Of a stretch of DNA of 64,000 bases, positions 1 to 8,890 are shown piece after piece (positions within the stretch are counted from its first letter, which is position 1; every line of letters begins with the position of its first letter). The notes under the pieces are model-generated. The model had not been told where the DNA came from. It saw nothing but the letters and a program-made list of their open reading frames with translations, and did no database searches. The DNA is from an uncultured Chitinophagaceae bacterium (GTDB lineage Bacteria > Bacteroidota > Bacteroidia > Chitinophagales > Chitinophagaceae). The position numbers were made by a program, and so were the translations under genes. The DNA lies in contig CAITVK010000121.1 in NCBI GenBank assembly GCA_903895845.1, positions 34,980-98,979 on the forward strand, given 5' to 3'.

Positions 1-2404
1 CCTTCACCGTTAAATGAATGCTCGCCAATTTCAAATTGCCCGAGGTAGCTGTCAACACCACATCCCCCGCACTTGCAGCTTTACTCTGGATAATCACTTG
101 CGCCAATCCATTATACAAGCTGTATTTATTACCCTTTTCTGGTTCGTGGTTATTGCTGTTGCCATTACCCATCCCAATAATGTTTGCTGGCCCACTTATC
201 TCAAATTCTATTGGCAGATTAGCCGTTTCCACAGGTCTTCCCTTGGCATCCAATGCCCTGACTGTTACTGGCAAAGCATCCTGACCATCGCCTGCCAAGC
301 TATTTTTGTAAGGTATCAACTCCAGGCTAACAGGTTCTCCCGCAGTTTCTTCCACAAAGTGAGACACTTCTCTCCCTCCTTTATAACCAACAGCTTCCAG
401 CTTTCCGGGTTGATAAGGCACGTAAAAATTATTCATATCATATTTATCTACCTTCTGCTCTCCAATTACTTTACCATTCAGCTTCAACTTTATGGTTTCC
501 GCATTGCTCATCACCATCACACGGATATTTTTACCGATGCTGTCTTTGGGCCAGTTCCAATGCGGCACCAACTGCAACACAGGCTGAGATGCAGGTAGCC
601 ACTGCGCCTGATGAATATAGAAAGCCGTCTTGGGGAAACCACACACATCCATACAGCCAAAAACAGAACTAGCAGAAGGCCACTCAAAAGGCTGCGGTTC
701 GCCTCTGTAGTCGAAGCCAGTCCACACAAAACAGCCCGCCACATACGGCTTCTCATCAACCAATTTCCACGCTACCCTGTGTGTTTCGCCCCATCCTGGC
801 TTAACATCATCATAAGATGCCAGCACATGCTTCTTCTTATCGCTCACATATTCGCCCCTATTCATCTGTCCCGAAACATCTTCGGAACTCGTGATGGGTT
901 TATTGGGGAACTGTTTGTGGTAGTTTTCATAACCACCTTGCTGATAGTTGAAACCCACAACATCAACGGCATGCGACACATTAATGGGTGTAAAAAGCCC
1001 GCCACTTTGAGCCGCAGTAACCGGGCGGCTCGTGTCTAGCGTCTTCACAACCCTACTCATCCGGCGCACCATCTCATAACCATTTTCGGTGCCTTGCATC
1101 GGCTCTTCATTAAACACACTCCACAGAATGATGCTTGGGTGATTTCTATCCCGTCTCACCATCCACTCTAACTGACGCTGATATTCGGGTGAAACATTGA
1201 AGTTCCTGTTTTCATCCATCACCAGAATTCCGTTTCTATCACAAGCATCCAAGAACTCATTGGACGGCGGATTGTGCGAGCATCTGTTGGCATTCACCCC
1301 CATCTCTTTCAGCTTCTTAATCCTAAAATCCCACAAGGCATCAGGCACGGCAACACCAACACCTGCATGATCCTGGTGATTACAAGTGCCCTTAATCTTC
1401 ACCCATTTATCGTTGAGGAAAAAGCCCGAATCGGCACGGAACTGAATGGTACGGAAACCGCAGGATGTTATCAGGTGATCTACCACTTTCTCCCCTTCAT
1501 ACACAACCGTTTTTACCTGATACAACACAGGATTCTCTAAGGTCCATAAAGTTGGATTATTGATTGAAAGATTTATTTTGGTAATACTTTTATCTAGTGG
1601 ATTAATGCTTGCAGATTCCGACTTTCCCGTGGCTATTACAGTACCGTCATCCTTAATAACCCTCGATTCAACCACATAAGAAGCCGCATCCTTTCCACTA
1701 TTCTCCACAGTCGCTTCCTCTGGAATAACCCAACTGCCATTTGCCGTTTTCACCGGCTGCGCAAACACCCCATCCGTAATAATATGTACGGGAGACTGCT
1801 TTACCAACCAGGTATGCCTATAAATTCCCGCCCCTTCGTACCACCAACCTTCTTGCGTAACTGCATCTACCCGGATGGCGATATTGTTTAGGTCTTCGCC
1901 ATACTTTGCCATAGAGGTAATGTCTATGTAAGACGAAGTATAACCACAAAAATTACGGTGCATGATGGTGCCATTTACCCAGATGGTGCAGTTGGTAGCA
2001 ATGCCATCAAACTGAAGCTCTATATGCTTTCCCTTATCGGCGGCATCCAGTTTAAAGTTGCGGCGATACCATCCAATCCCCCTCTTTCGGTAGCCTTGAG
2101 TAGGGTTTTCGGTACTGTCGTACGCTGTTTCCACGGCCCAGTCGTGGGGAAGATTCAGCAAGCGCCATTTTGTATCATCATACTCTGGGTCGGCAGCGCC
2201 CCACGCCTTTCCGGCCTTGGCATTTGGATAACTCATGTTCTGCCCTCTGATGATAGGGAAGGGAATATCGCCCAGATTAAACCGCCAGCCATTGTCTAGC
2301 GACAACCGTTCGTGCGGAGCAGCGTTAATTGTACTATTTGTTTGAGCAATTACTGAAGTACCAATCAGCATTAAAGCAAGCAGTGAGAAGCAAACGTTTT
2401 TCAT
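1..2404 (-). CDS. Glycoside hydrolase family 2 (beta-galactosidase-like), partial, C-terminus beyond the window
   Basis: This is a large exo-glycosidase open from the ATG at 2404 to the window edge (about 801 codons). It is missing from the ORF track only because no stop lies inside the window. The start gives a clear signal peptide (MKNVCFSLLALMLIGTSVIAQ), so the product is exported. In order it shows a GH2 sugar-binding domain (NGWRFNLGD, HDWAVE, RNFKL), an Ig-like middle, and the TIM barrel with NHPSIILWSVFNEEP, where the final glutamates hold the acid/base. Further on come a probable nucleophile region (SSEDVSG) and a DUF4982-type C-terminal domain (HWNWPKDSIG). The family removes terminal beta-galactose or beta-glucuronic acid residues; the exact sugar is not readable. 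The GH105 and esterase genes nearby suggest plant polysaccharide side-chain removal in the periplasm. Family confidence is high, substrate confidence low. Confidence 0.9.
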   Translation of the reverse strand, partial: MKNVCFSLLALMLIGTSVIAQTNSTINAAPHERLSLDNGWRFNLGDIPFPIIRGQNMSYPNAKAGKAWGAADPEYDDTKWRLLNLPHDWAVETAYDSTENPTQGYRKRGIGWYRRNFKLDAADKGKHIELQFDGIATNCTIWVNGTIMHRNFCGYTSSYIDITSMAKYGEDLNNIAIRVDAVTQEGWWYEGAGIYRHTWLVKQSPVHIITDGVFAQPVKTANGSWVIPEEATVENSGKDAASYVVESRVIKDDGTVIATGKSESASINPLDKSITKINLSINNPTLWTLENPVLYQVKTVVYEGEKVVDHLITSCGFRTIQFRADSGFFLNDKWVKIKGTCNHQDHAGVGVAVPDALWDFRIKKLKEMGVNANRCSHNPPSNEFLDACDRNGILVMDENRNFNVSPEYQRQLEWMVRRDRNHPSIILWSVFNEEPMQGTENGYEMVRRMSRVVKTLDTSRPVTAAQSGGLFTPINVSHAVDVVGFNYQQGGYENYHKQFPNKPITSSEDVSGQMNRGEYVSDKKKHVLASYDDVKPGWGETHRVAWKLVDEKPYVAGCFVWTGFDYRGEPQPFEWPSASSVFGCMDVCGFPKTAFYIHQAQWLPASQPVLQLVPHWNWPKDSIGKNIRVMVMSNAETIKLKLNGKVIGEQKVDKYDMNNFYVPYQPGKLEAVGYKGGREVSHFVEETAGEPVSLELIPYKNSLAGDGQDALPVTVRALDAKGRPVETANLPIEFEISGPANIIGMGNGNSNNHEPEKGNKYSLYNGLAQVIIQSKAASAGDVVLTATSGNLKLASIHLTVK

Positions 2405-2755
2405 GAAGCTATTTTTCGTTGAGACGCAAATCTAAGTATAAAGTTTAGTAGTGTATCCAAGACATTTAACGGGGAGAGGAGGTTGAAAATAATAGTTTCT
2501 ATTAATCAGAATATAAAGACTAATGTTGCTGAACAGAGCAGTAAAGAAAAGTCTCGCTCCACACAGATAGACATTCGGCATTCGTTTCATTTCCATAAAT
2601 CTTCTTGTATTATAAGGCAAGAAATTCTAAGCTACCAAACATCAATTTACAGATAGTCAATCATTCATTCAGCAAGTACACTCAGCCCAAAAGCGTTTAG
2701 CATTGTTTCGCTATGCTTTTGATTTGATTTAGAGATAAATAAAAAGATTTGCTAT
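2405..2755. other. Spacer before array D1, no gene seen
   Basis: These 351 bases between the divergent GH2 gene and the repeat array hold only short chance ORFs (for example 62 codons on minus) without a recognisable product. The promoter of the GH2 gene should be in the left part, but I could not point to a convincing TAnnTTTG box. Confidence 0.5.
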
Positions 2756-2989
2756 AACACGAGTTCTCGTGGCAGGGCAAATTCGAAGATTCGTTGTAAC
2801 ACGAGTTCTTGCGACAGGGCAAATTCGAAGATTTACTATAACACGAGTTCTCGTGGTAGGACAAATTTGAAGATTCATTGTAACACGAGTTCTTGCGACA
2901 GGGCAAATTTGAAGATTCACTGTGACACGAGTTCTCGTGACAGGGCAAATTCGAAGATTCATCGTAACACGAGTGTCGGTGTTGGTACA
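2756..2989. repeat. Array D1: 42-bp (2x21) tandem repeat
   Basis: Five units of exactly 42 bp start at 2756, 2798, 2840, 2882 and 2924, and a decayed sixth starts at 2966. Each begins with AACACGAGTTCT, a near palindrome with the following CGTG, and ends with AATTCGAAGATTC. Odd units read CTCGTGG/A and even units read CTTGCGAC, so the array grew by duplication of an 84-bp dimer. It sits 53 bp upstream of the ATG at 3042. Two minus-strand frames stay open only because 42 is a multiple of three. Confidence 0.95.
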
Positions 2990-3041
2990 AATACATTTAA
3001 TATTATCAAAATTAGTATAATCATTCTTTAAAACAATAAAA

Positions 3042-4001
3042 ATGGATTTAGCTTGGAAATACATAGACGATCAATTTGTACAAGTAACACGAGATAGCGT
3101 AAAGCGATCCATCATACTAAGCACCTTTCACAACAATGCGCTCTTCACACTATCAACAAAGTATCCGTTACTATTGACATTGTACAACAGATACCACCCA
3201 TTGCACCTAGCCCTAATCCAAAGCAACAACCAACGCACAAGTTCGGGTAGCTTGCAACAGGGCGACAGGCTGACGGTGATGCAAGATTACGCTGCTGCCA
3301 AACTATTGCTGACGGAAGAATGGATGCCAGTGATATTGGGGCTTCATAAGAAAACATCTCCTCGTTATCTGGCCATTTTTCCTGATGGACTGAAAGATTT
3401 TAACAGGGGCGGCATTGATGATAAGATTGAAGCCTTTGATGTGTTGAGCAAAAATATAGGCGACGAACCTGCACTCGCCTCCATCAAAGCACTTGTTGAT
3501 AGTACCTACGCTTCGCTACTAGTGGTGAGGAATACGCAAAGCAGCGCAAAGACGACGTCCTCAGACGATAGTACTACTTTGGAGGATGCGCGCCTGGCTG
3601 CCATGAGTATGCAATACCGAAACATGGCCTTCATAGTAGATAATTTTTACGAAACGCGAGAAGCTATGTGTGCCCTTATTTTCGACTTGGTAACACTGCG
3701 CGAAAATCCGCAAACCATCTTTACAGGGAAGGTATTAGCAGGAGAATCAAGTAACATACTGGCACATACTTTCCTTGCTGCCGATGAAGTTGCTGTGAAA
3801 ATAGTAGGTTCCGGCACCTTTAAACTACGCCTTTCCTCCTCCGCTTCAGGAACGGATAGCGCAGCGGTTTTAGTAACTGCAAACATCAAGCAAAAGATAA
3901 CCATCAGTGCTTTCGACATCACCAACTATGCCCTTCACCGCTATTTAAATGTAGAAAATTTATCTGGCAACGCAGGAAGTTATCGGGTGCAGCTACTATA
4001 A
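3042..4001 (+). CDS. Hypothetical protein, helical N-terminus plus beta-rich C-terminus, next to array D1
   Basis: I do not recognise this 319-residue protein. It has no signal peptide and no membrane segment. Residues 1 to about 220 are predicted from composition to be mostly helical, with several amphipathic stretches (YAAAKLLLTEEWMPVILGL, LAAMSMQYRNMAFIVDNFYE). The last 90 residues look like a small beta domain (VKIVGSGTFKLRLSSS, AAVLVTANIKQKITI). The start ATG lies 53 bp after array D1. Two other genes in the window, at 14082 and 43817, share the plan 'helical part then beta domain, no signal, repeat array upstream'. The stop codon is followed within 10 bp by a 7-bp-period hairpin shared with the converging GH105 gene. 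Function unknown. Confidence 0.8.
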   Translation: MDLAWKYIDDQFVQVTRDSVKRSIILSTFHNNALFTLSTKYPLLLTLYNRYHPLHLALIQSNNQRTSSGSLQQGDRLTVMQDYAAAKLLLTEEWMPVILGLHKKTSPRYLAIFPDGLKDFNRGGIDDKIEAFDVLSKNIGDEPALASIKALVDSTYASLLVVRNTQSSAKTTSSDDSTTLEDARLAAMSMQYRNMAFIVDNFYETREAMCALIFDLVTLRENPQTIFTGKVLAGESSNILAHTFLAADEVAVKIVGSGTFKLRLSSSASGTDSAAVLVTANIKQKITISAFDITNYALHRYLNVENLSGNAGSYRVQLL

Positions 4002-4010
4002 GTAGTGCTG

Positions 4011-4078
4011 AGTGATGAGTTATAAGTGATGAGTTAGCCGCGCCTAAACTTATAACTCATCACTTATAACTTATCACT
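4011..4078. repeat. 7-bp-type hairpin repeat A1 between convergent genes
   Basis: AGTGATGAGTTATAAGT (4011-4027) pairs perfectly with ACTTATAACTCATCACT (4048-4064), and further degenerate AGTTATAAG words continue to 4078. The right arm runs into the end of the GH105 gene and supplies its stop codon and last codons. It may act as a bidirectional terminator, but there is no strong T-tract. Confidence 0.85.
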
Positions 4079-5233
4079 TGCTTTCGCTTTCCTTTCCTCA
4101 TACGCCTGCTCGAACATGGAGAAAATGCCGATGCCGAAGTCGTTGCCTTCAACTTGTTTGCGATGATAATAGTAATTTTTGTCGCCGATGCAAGTGCCAA
4201 TGCATATTCTTGTAGGCACCAGATACTGGCTTCCTTCCTTGCGGAGACTATACTTCCTAAGACCTTCATAAGCCTTATTCACCACAGGCAAAAAGGTGTT
4301 GGCAGGGAGGATATGCAGGTTGATACCCTTTAAAATAGTATAGGCAAACATAGCAGTACAGCTACTTTCCTGAAAATTTAGCGAATCTGTTGGGTGAACC
4401 GGCAACTGACACCAATGCCCGGTCTCCTTGTTTTGAAGCGCAGGAAGGTTGGCAGTCATCCTCACTAAATCTGCTTTCAAAATGGGATAATAAGGAGAGC
4501 TTTTTGGAACGATGGCAAGTGCATCAGCAAGCGTCATCAGTATCCAACCATTACCCCTTCCCCAGAACTCATGGTTTTTGCGCTCAGGATTCATATCCCA
4601 ACCAATCTGGCAGCAAGAATCGTCATATTCTCGGTTCTCTTCATTCCAACCGTGTACCCAAAAGCCTGTTTTCTTGTCCGCCAACACGTTCTTATGAATG
4701 GTATATTGTTGCATGAAGTCATCCAGATACTTCGTGTCGCCCGTTAGTTTATACATCTCAAAAAAATACTGTGCCAGCATATACACCGTGTCATCCCATA
4801 GCTGCGCAATGTTTGCACGATGAGATACACCGCCATTTTTTGTCTTGATAATATGCTGATAGTCGTTGTAAATAGCCAACGCCTTCTGCTTGTATTTCTC
4901 ATCCTTGGTCTTTTCAGCCAAAAATGCCATGCCCAAACCAGATACGATATCGTTGGGCGTAGTACCATTGGCTTTGGTATAGTTTAGGTCCATCGCAGTC
5001 TTGATATAATCAAAATATCTTCCTTTTTCCGTCTCGTTACTGCCCTGATATTTGGTGTAAATAGCCTTCAGGAGAATAGCTTGCGACCAACCCCAGCCAT
5101 ATTTATTGGCAGGAACCTTCACCTCCATACCATAATTGATGATTGAATCGGAAAGCTTTTGAGCCATAGAATAATGACCCAGCAGCAACATGGAAATTAG
5201 AACAGGAAGAAGTTTTGTACGCATTTTTTTCAA
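4064..5233 (-). CDS. Glycoside hydrolase family 105 (unsaturated rhamnogalacturonyl/glucuronyl hydrolase)
   Basis: The 389-residue protein has a signal peptide ending near MAQ (residues 1-24), so it acts in the periplasm or outside. The rest is an (alpha/alpha)6 barrel typical of GH88/GH105. WDDTVYM at about 146-152 carries the catalytic-region aspartates, HGW is at 194-196, and WGRGNGW at 224-230 is the most characteristic GH105 motif. These enzymes hydrate the 4,5-double bond left on the non-reducing uronic acid by polysaccharide lyases, releasing 5-keto-4-deoxyuronate. That product is the substrate of the kduI/kduD operon at 59-62.7 kb. The last codons (SDKL and stop) are read from the repeat A1, so the C-terminus has been rebuilt by that element. 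Confidence 0.92.
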   Translation of the reverse strand: MKKMRTKLLPVLISMLLLGHYSMAQKLSDSIINYGMEVKVPANKYGWGWSQAILLKAIYTKYQGSNETEKGRYFDYIKTAMDLNYTKANGTTPNDIVSGLGMAFLAEKTKDEKYKQKALAIYNDYQHIIKTKNGGVSHRANIAQLWDDTVYMLAQYFFEMYKLTGDTKYLDDFMQQYTIHKNVLADKKTGFWVHGWNEENREYDDSCCQIGWDMNPERKNHEFWGRGNGWILMTLADALAIVPKSSPYYPILKADLVRMTANLPALQNKETGHWCQLPVHPTDSLNFQESSCTAMFAYTILKGINLHILPANTFLPVVNKAYEGLRKYSLRKEGSQYLVPTRICIGTCIGDKNYYYHRKQVEGNDFGIGIFSMFEQAYEERKAKASDKL

Positions 5234-5338
5234 GTGTTTTTAAAGTGTTGTTTATGAATGGTTACTATTTAGACCCCAAATATAATTAGTCGTCCCTATC
5301 CCTTTGCCTATCCCCTCTTTTCCTCCTTGTCCTCCTCG

Positions 5339-6364
5339 TTATTTCTTACCCTTCGGAATCCAGCTTGGCACGTCCGAAACACGAAGCGTCGGTTCTCCTT
5401 TCAGGTACCCAAGGTGAGTTAGGAATTTGTCCCCTTCGGTAATAGCACTCACCACCTGTTCCTCCGTAGCAGTATAATTTGTACACACAAAAGCGTGACG
5501 CGTATTGGGAAGCAGCAGCACGGTGCAGTTGTTACCTGCCTTTTTCATGGCATCTGTAAAGCGCACCGACTGCTCGCTAGGGATTACTTTATCGGCTAAT
5601 CCATGCAGTATTAAACAGGGAGGCAAACCCGGTTTCACATAACTAATGGGAGAGAAAGTGCGCGCTAGTTGCCAATCCTCAGGCTTGATAGACGCAGAAT
5701 CGAGCGCCTTTATGTTCTGAATCTTATCGCTCAATACATTCTTCACCAAAGGATATACCGTCATGTCCACACACGGGTTGTAAAGCACCATGGCATTGGG
5801 TTTCGCACTGATGGAAAGATCGTCGGCAGCGTCGTCAAACCCATCCATTGTACCCAACGCACCCGCAAGGTGACCACCAGCAGAATCGCCCAACACGATA
5901 ATCTTGTCGGGGTCTATGTTTAATTCTTTAGCGTGTGTACGAATGAAACGGATGGCAGATTTGCAATCGGAAAGACACTCGGCAAGCCCTGTACCACCAA
6001 ACTTAATCAGGCGATATTCGATGCTGAAACCAACGGCACCACGCTGTGCAAAATATTTGGCGTGTGCAAAGAAGGAACTGGCAGTGCCACTCGTCCAGCC
6101 ACCACCATGTATCCAGATAATGGCAGGGTATTTCTTACCGGGCTTTGCATCGGCAGGCTTGCTGTAATAAATCTTCAGGGTAGTATCTTTTGTCGATTTA
6201 AAAAACATCTCCTGCATGGGAGGCGTGGCTTGCAAAAGAGTGCGAAGGGTGACGGTATCTTTTTGTTGAGTGAAAGTTTTATCAATAATCCTACCCTCAT
6301 TTGAGTACGCAGAGAGGATACTACCCATCACCAAAATCGTTAGAAGAAAGCTTTTCATATTCAT
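5339..6364 (-). CDS. Alpha/beta hydrolase, HSL/BD-FAE-like esterase (exported)
   Basis: The 341-residue protein has an N-terminal signal sequence (residues 1-19, MNMKSFLLTILVMGSILSA). The fold is that of hormone-sensitive-lipase-like esterases. HGGGW at 86-90 forms the oxyanion hole, GDSAGG at 159-164 has the nucleophile Ser161, HGLADKV supplies Asp258 and TRHAF supplies His290, so the triad is complete. Relatives in Bacteroidota polysaccharide loci remove acetyl or other acyl groups from plant glycans. It lies 105 bp upstream of the GH105 gene on the same strand, so a shared pectin-related role is a reasonable inference. Substrate not readable. Confidence 0.88.
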   Translation of the reverse strand: MNMKSFLLTILVMGSILSAYSNEGRIIDKTFTQQKDTVTLRTLLQATPPMQEMFFKSTKDTTLKIYYSKPADAKPGKKYPAIIWIHGGGWTSGTASSFFAHAKYFAQRGAVGFSIEYRLIKFGGTGLAECLSDCKSAIRFIRTHAKELNIDPDKIIVLGDSAGGHLAGALGTMDGFDDAADDLSISAKPNAMVLYNPCVDMTVYPLVKNVLSDKIQNIKALDSASIKPEDWQLARTFSPISYVKPGLPPCLILHGLADKVIPSEQSVRFTDAMKKAGNNCTVLLLPNTRHAFVCTNYTATEEQVVSAITEGDKFLTHLGYLKGEPTLRVSDVPSWIPKGKK

Positions 6365-6580
6365 TTATTAATACAGACCATTGTTTTTGGGAAGGTTTAA
6401 AGTAGGCAATCTAGGCAAGTAATTTCTTTTAGAATGAGGACAGCAGGTTGTTATTGAAAACTGATTATCCCATTAAAATTATTGCAGTGGTAAAATTAGT
6501 AGCGGTAGATCAGGTGTAGAAGCCTGAATGCTTCTAATTGTGGTTTGTATGTTGAAGTGGGGAGGTGAAATCTGTTTAAT

Positions 6581-7408
6581 TTACTCGTTTACGGTATAGA
6601 TGTCAATGCCATCCTTGGTTAGGATGTAGCAAAGGTTTTGGCGTTGTACTATTTTCTTTGCATTTGCAATGCTGATGCTAGGTCTCGCTTGTTGAAAATG
6701 CATGTCCTTGGGACGTTCGGCATAGAAAAAAGTACTGTCATGTCCCTTCAGGAAGCCATCAAATACCTGCACATCCTGCCACTGGTAAACGGGATATTGC
6801 GACTTGAAGCCACCATAATAATCAAAGACTTTCCACCCACCCTTTGGATTGTACAGATACAGCAACCCATTCATATCGAGGATGGTTTGGGGTGTAAAAC
6901 CTCCATCAAACAATAAACGGAAATCGGGGGTTTCCAGTAGCAGGTTACCGCTTTCATCAATCTTCTTCAGCTTGTTATCTACCTCATCAAACAACCAGAT
7001 TTTGTTGTCGTAACTCTGTGCAATTGCCTTCACCTGCAAATAGCCTTGTTGGGAAAGGTCAATCGTGTTTCTATTATTCAGTTGCCTGTCGAGCATCAGG
7101 ATGGTATTGAAGTCCTTATAGTAAACCAGCACTTTCAGGGGGTTACTAACGTCTATAGAATAGATGTCGCCGAAGCGTTTACTATCATTAAAGACGGCAA
7201 TACTATCGAGGTTGTAATTCAAGGTTTTGAGTTGATTAGAAGCCGTAATCAAATAGATGTTTCCCATGTTATCAACCGAGAAATTTGTATATGAACCCTT
7301 AATGGTTTGCGTCAATTTGAAGGGAAGCAATGTATCAGGGGAAGCCTTGATTGAATCAACTGCAAGCAAAGTAAAAAGGACAACAAAGAGTGTCTTGAAA
7401 ACCTTCAT
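6581..7408 (-). CDS. Exported hypothetical protein with beta-propeller-like repeats
   Basis: The ORF track starts at 7468, but the first 20 codons there are the dispersed CTTTGTGGC element. The ATG at 7408 gives a proper signal peptide (MKVFKTLFVVLFTLLAVDSIKA), so I use it (275 residues). The body has repeated strands of the propeller type (FSVDNMGNIYLIT, IAQSYDNKIWLFDE, TILDMNGLLYLYN) spaced by about 40 residues, which resembles NHL/6-bladed propeller proteins. It lies just downstream of lpxH on the same strand and may be the last gene of the rsfS-ftsH transcription unit. Binding partner and function are unknown. Confidence 0.8.
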   Translation of the reverse strand: MKVFKTLFVVLFTLLAVDSIKASPDTLLPFKLTQTIKGSYTNFSVDNMGNIYLITASNQLKTLNYNLDSIAVFNDSKRFGDIYSIDVSNPLKVLVYYKDFNTILMLDRQLNNRNTIDLSQQGYLQVKAIAQSYDNKIWLFDEVDNKLKKIDESGNLLLETPDFRLLFDGGFTPQTILDMNGLLYLYNPKGGWKVFDYYGGFKSQYPVYQWQDVQVFDGFLKGHDSTFFYAERPKDMHFQQARPSISIANAKKIVQRQNLCYILTKDGIDIYTVNE

Positions 7409-7443
7409 TCTTCTTTGTGCCCTTGCGCCTTTGTGGCAAGATT
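7409..7443. repeat. Dispersed element C1 (CCTTTGTGGC type)
   Basis: TTCTTTGTGCCCTTGCGCCTTTGTGGCAAG is one of five relatives in the window (7.4, 12.7, 16.75, 23.1 and 38.95 kb). This copy lies directly upstream of the start codon at 7408. Confidence 0.75.
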
Positions 7444-7455
7444 TATTATATAATG

Positions 7456-8214
7456 TTAGTCTTCCCATTTGTGGAGTTGCATATCATTTCCATCGAAGGA
7501 AGCATAAGTGAAGGTCCGTATCCAGTCGCCGAGATTTATATACCTACTTGTTTCGGTCAGTTTGAAGTCGATAGGAAAATGACGATGTCCAAACACAAAG
7601 TAGTCGTAGTGTTCCTTTTGTAGTACTTCTTTGCAGAATAGAATCAGCCATTCTTTGTCTTCTCCTAGAAAATGTTCGTCGCTTGTACCCGTCTTCTCTT
7701 TACTTTTTCTACTTAAGTAATTCGCCAAGCCCATCCCTAAGGTTGGGTGAAGTTGTCCGAAAAGCCAATGGCACACGGGGTTACGGAATATCTTTTTAAT
7801 GAACTTATACCCATGATCTCCCGGGCCTAAACCATCCCCATGACCTATGTAAAAGGCTTTGTCATTGAACTGGAAGGTCTTTGGGTGATGATATACTGGG
7901 ATGTTGAGTTCTTTTTCGAAATATCCGCTCATCCACATATCATGATTGCCCACAAAGAAATGAATAGGGATTCCGCTATCTGTTATCTCGGCCAGTTTTC
8001 CTAATAATCGGGTATAACCCTTTGGCACAACGGTCTTGTATTCATACCAGAAGTCGAAGATGTCTCCCACAATAAAGATGGCCGAAGCATCTTTCCGTAT
8101 AGATTCCAGGAATTGTACCACCTTCTTTTCACGTACCAAACTTCTTTCATGATCGGGCGCACCCAAATGAAAGTCGGATAGAAAGTATATCTTTTTAGAA
8201 GGAGGTATTTGCAT
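7456..8214 (-). CDS. lpxH: UDP-2,3-diacylglucosamine diphosphatase (LpxH-like)
   Basis: This 252-residue metallophosphoesterase carries the full set of metal-binding motifs: SDFHLG (13-18), GDIFDFW (about 50-56), GNHDMW, GHGDG and GHRH near the C-terminus. That order and the FDFW signature are those of LpxH, which cleaves UDP-2,3-diacylglucosamine to lipid X and UMP at the cytoplasmic face of the inner membrane, the fourth step of lipid A synthesis. It lies 44 bp downstream of the LUD gene on the same strand. With kdsB elsewhere in the window it shows that the organism makes lipopolysaccharide. Confidence 0.88.
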   Translation of the reverse strand: MQIPPSKKIYFLSDFHLGAPDHERSLVREKKVVQFLESIRKDASAIFIVGDIFDFWYEYKTVVPKGYTRLLGKLAEITDSGIPIHFFVGNHDMWMSGYFEKELNIPVYHHPKTFQFNDKAFYIGHGDGLGPGDHGYKFIKKIFRNPVCHWLFGQLHPTLGMGLANYLSRKSKEKTGTSDEHFLGEDKEWLILFCKEVLQKEHYDYFVFGHRHFPIDFKLTETSRYINLGDWIRTFTYASFDGNDMQLHKWED

Positions 8215-8258
8215 TGATTATGTAAGTTATAATCTATTATATTAAGATGAAAGTGGTG

Positions 8259-8888
8259 TTATCCTTCAATCAGGAAGCAGAAAACCTCTTTAGGGCCGTG
8301 AACACCCACTACGAGTGTTTTCTCAATATCAGCTGTTCTGCTTGGCCCTGTAGCCAAGGATATTAAAGAGGGTAAATTGCCTTTGTACTTAGTTTTCAAT
8401 AACTGCAAACCATCCTTTATATCGAACACCAACTGACTGGTGTAGGCAATACAGATGTGAACGGGCGCATATACACTTACGGTTCTACCGCTTTGTTCTG
8501 CTGAACTTAAAAGGATGCTTCCTGTTCTTGCCACTAGGGCTTCGCAGGTGGTGATAGAAGCATCGCAGCTTTTTAAATCAGTTGAACTGAGGTTAGAGAA
8601 ACCATTGTTTTGAAGGCTTTCCTTTAAAGCATCCTCAACACAATAGATGTTATCCCACTTTCTTACAGCAGCCAACTCATTCAGGTTAGCGACCAACTCC
8701 TCCGCAGAGCCACAGTAGACAAACTTACCTTGAAGTTGGGAGAAATTCTCTGCAAACTTCAACTCCAAATCGTCTTTCTCTGCTTCAAATATCTCTTTGT
8801 CAGCATTCGTTGATACAAACGGAACAGGCACTCTAGTAGTGAGTGCCTGCCTTATCTTGCTTAATATCTTTTCTCTTGAATTGCTCAT
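8259..8888 (-). CDS. LUD-domain protein (LutC/YkgG family)
   Basis: The 209-residue protein is a stand-alone LUD domain (MSNSREKILSKIRQAL, then GSILLSSAEQSGR and the terminal GVHGPKEVF). LutC relatives belong to iron-sulfur L-lactate oxidation systems, but no lutA or lutB is near. In Bacteroidota a single LUD gene beside ftsH is a recurring arrangement. Its start is 2 bp from the ftsH stop, so the two are probably translationally linked. Role in this context unknown; I would not call it a lactate enzyme from the sequence. Confidence 0.85.
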   Translation of the reverse strand: MSNSREKILSKIRQALTTRVPVPFVSTNADKEIFEAEKDDLELKFAENFSQLQGKFVYCGSAEELVANLNELAAVRKWDNIYCVEDALKESLQNNGFSNLSSTDLKSCDASITTCEALVARTGSILLSSAEQSGRTVSVYAPVHICIAYTSQLVFDIKDGLQLLKTKYKGNLPSLISLATGPSRTADIEKTLVVGVHGPKEVFCFLIEG

Positions 8889-8890
8889 CT

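Noticed and set aside
2697-3064. Cys-rich 14-residue repeat proteins on minus (99 and 111 codons) across array D1
   Set aside because: Two frames are open at once, one ORF overlaps the next gene, and the 42-bp unit is a multiple of three, so open frames are expected without coding.
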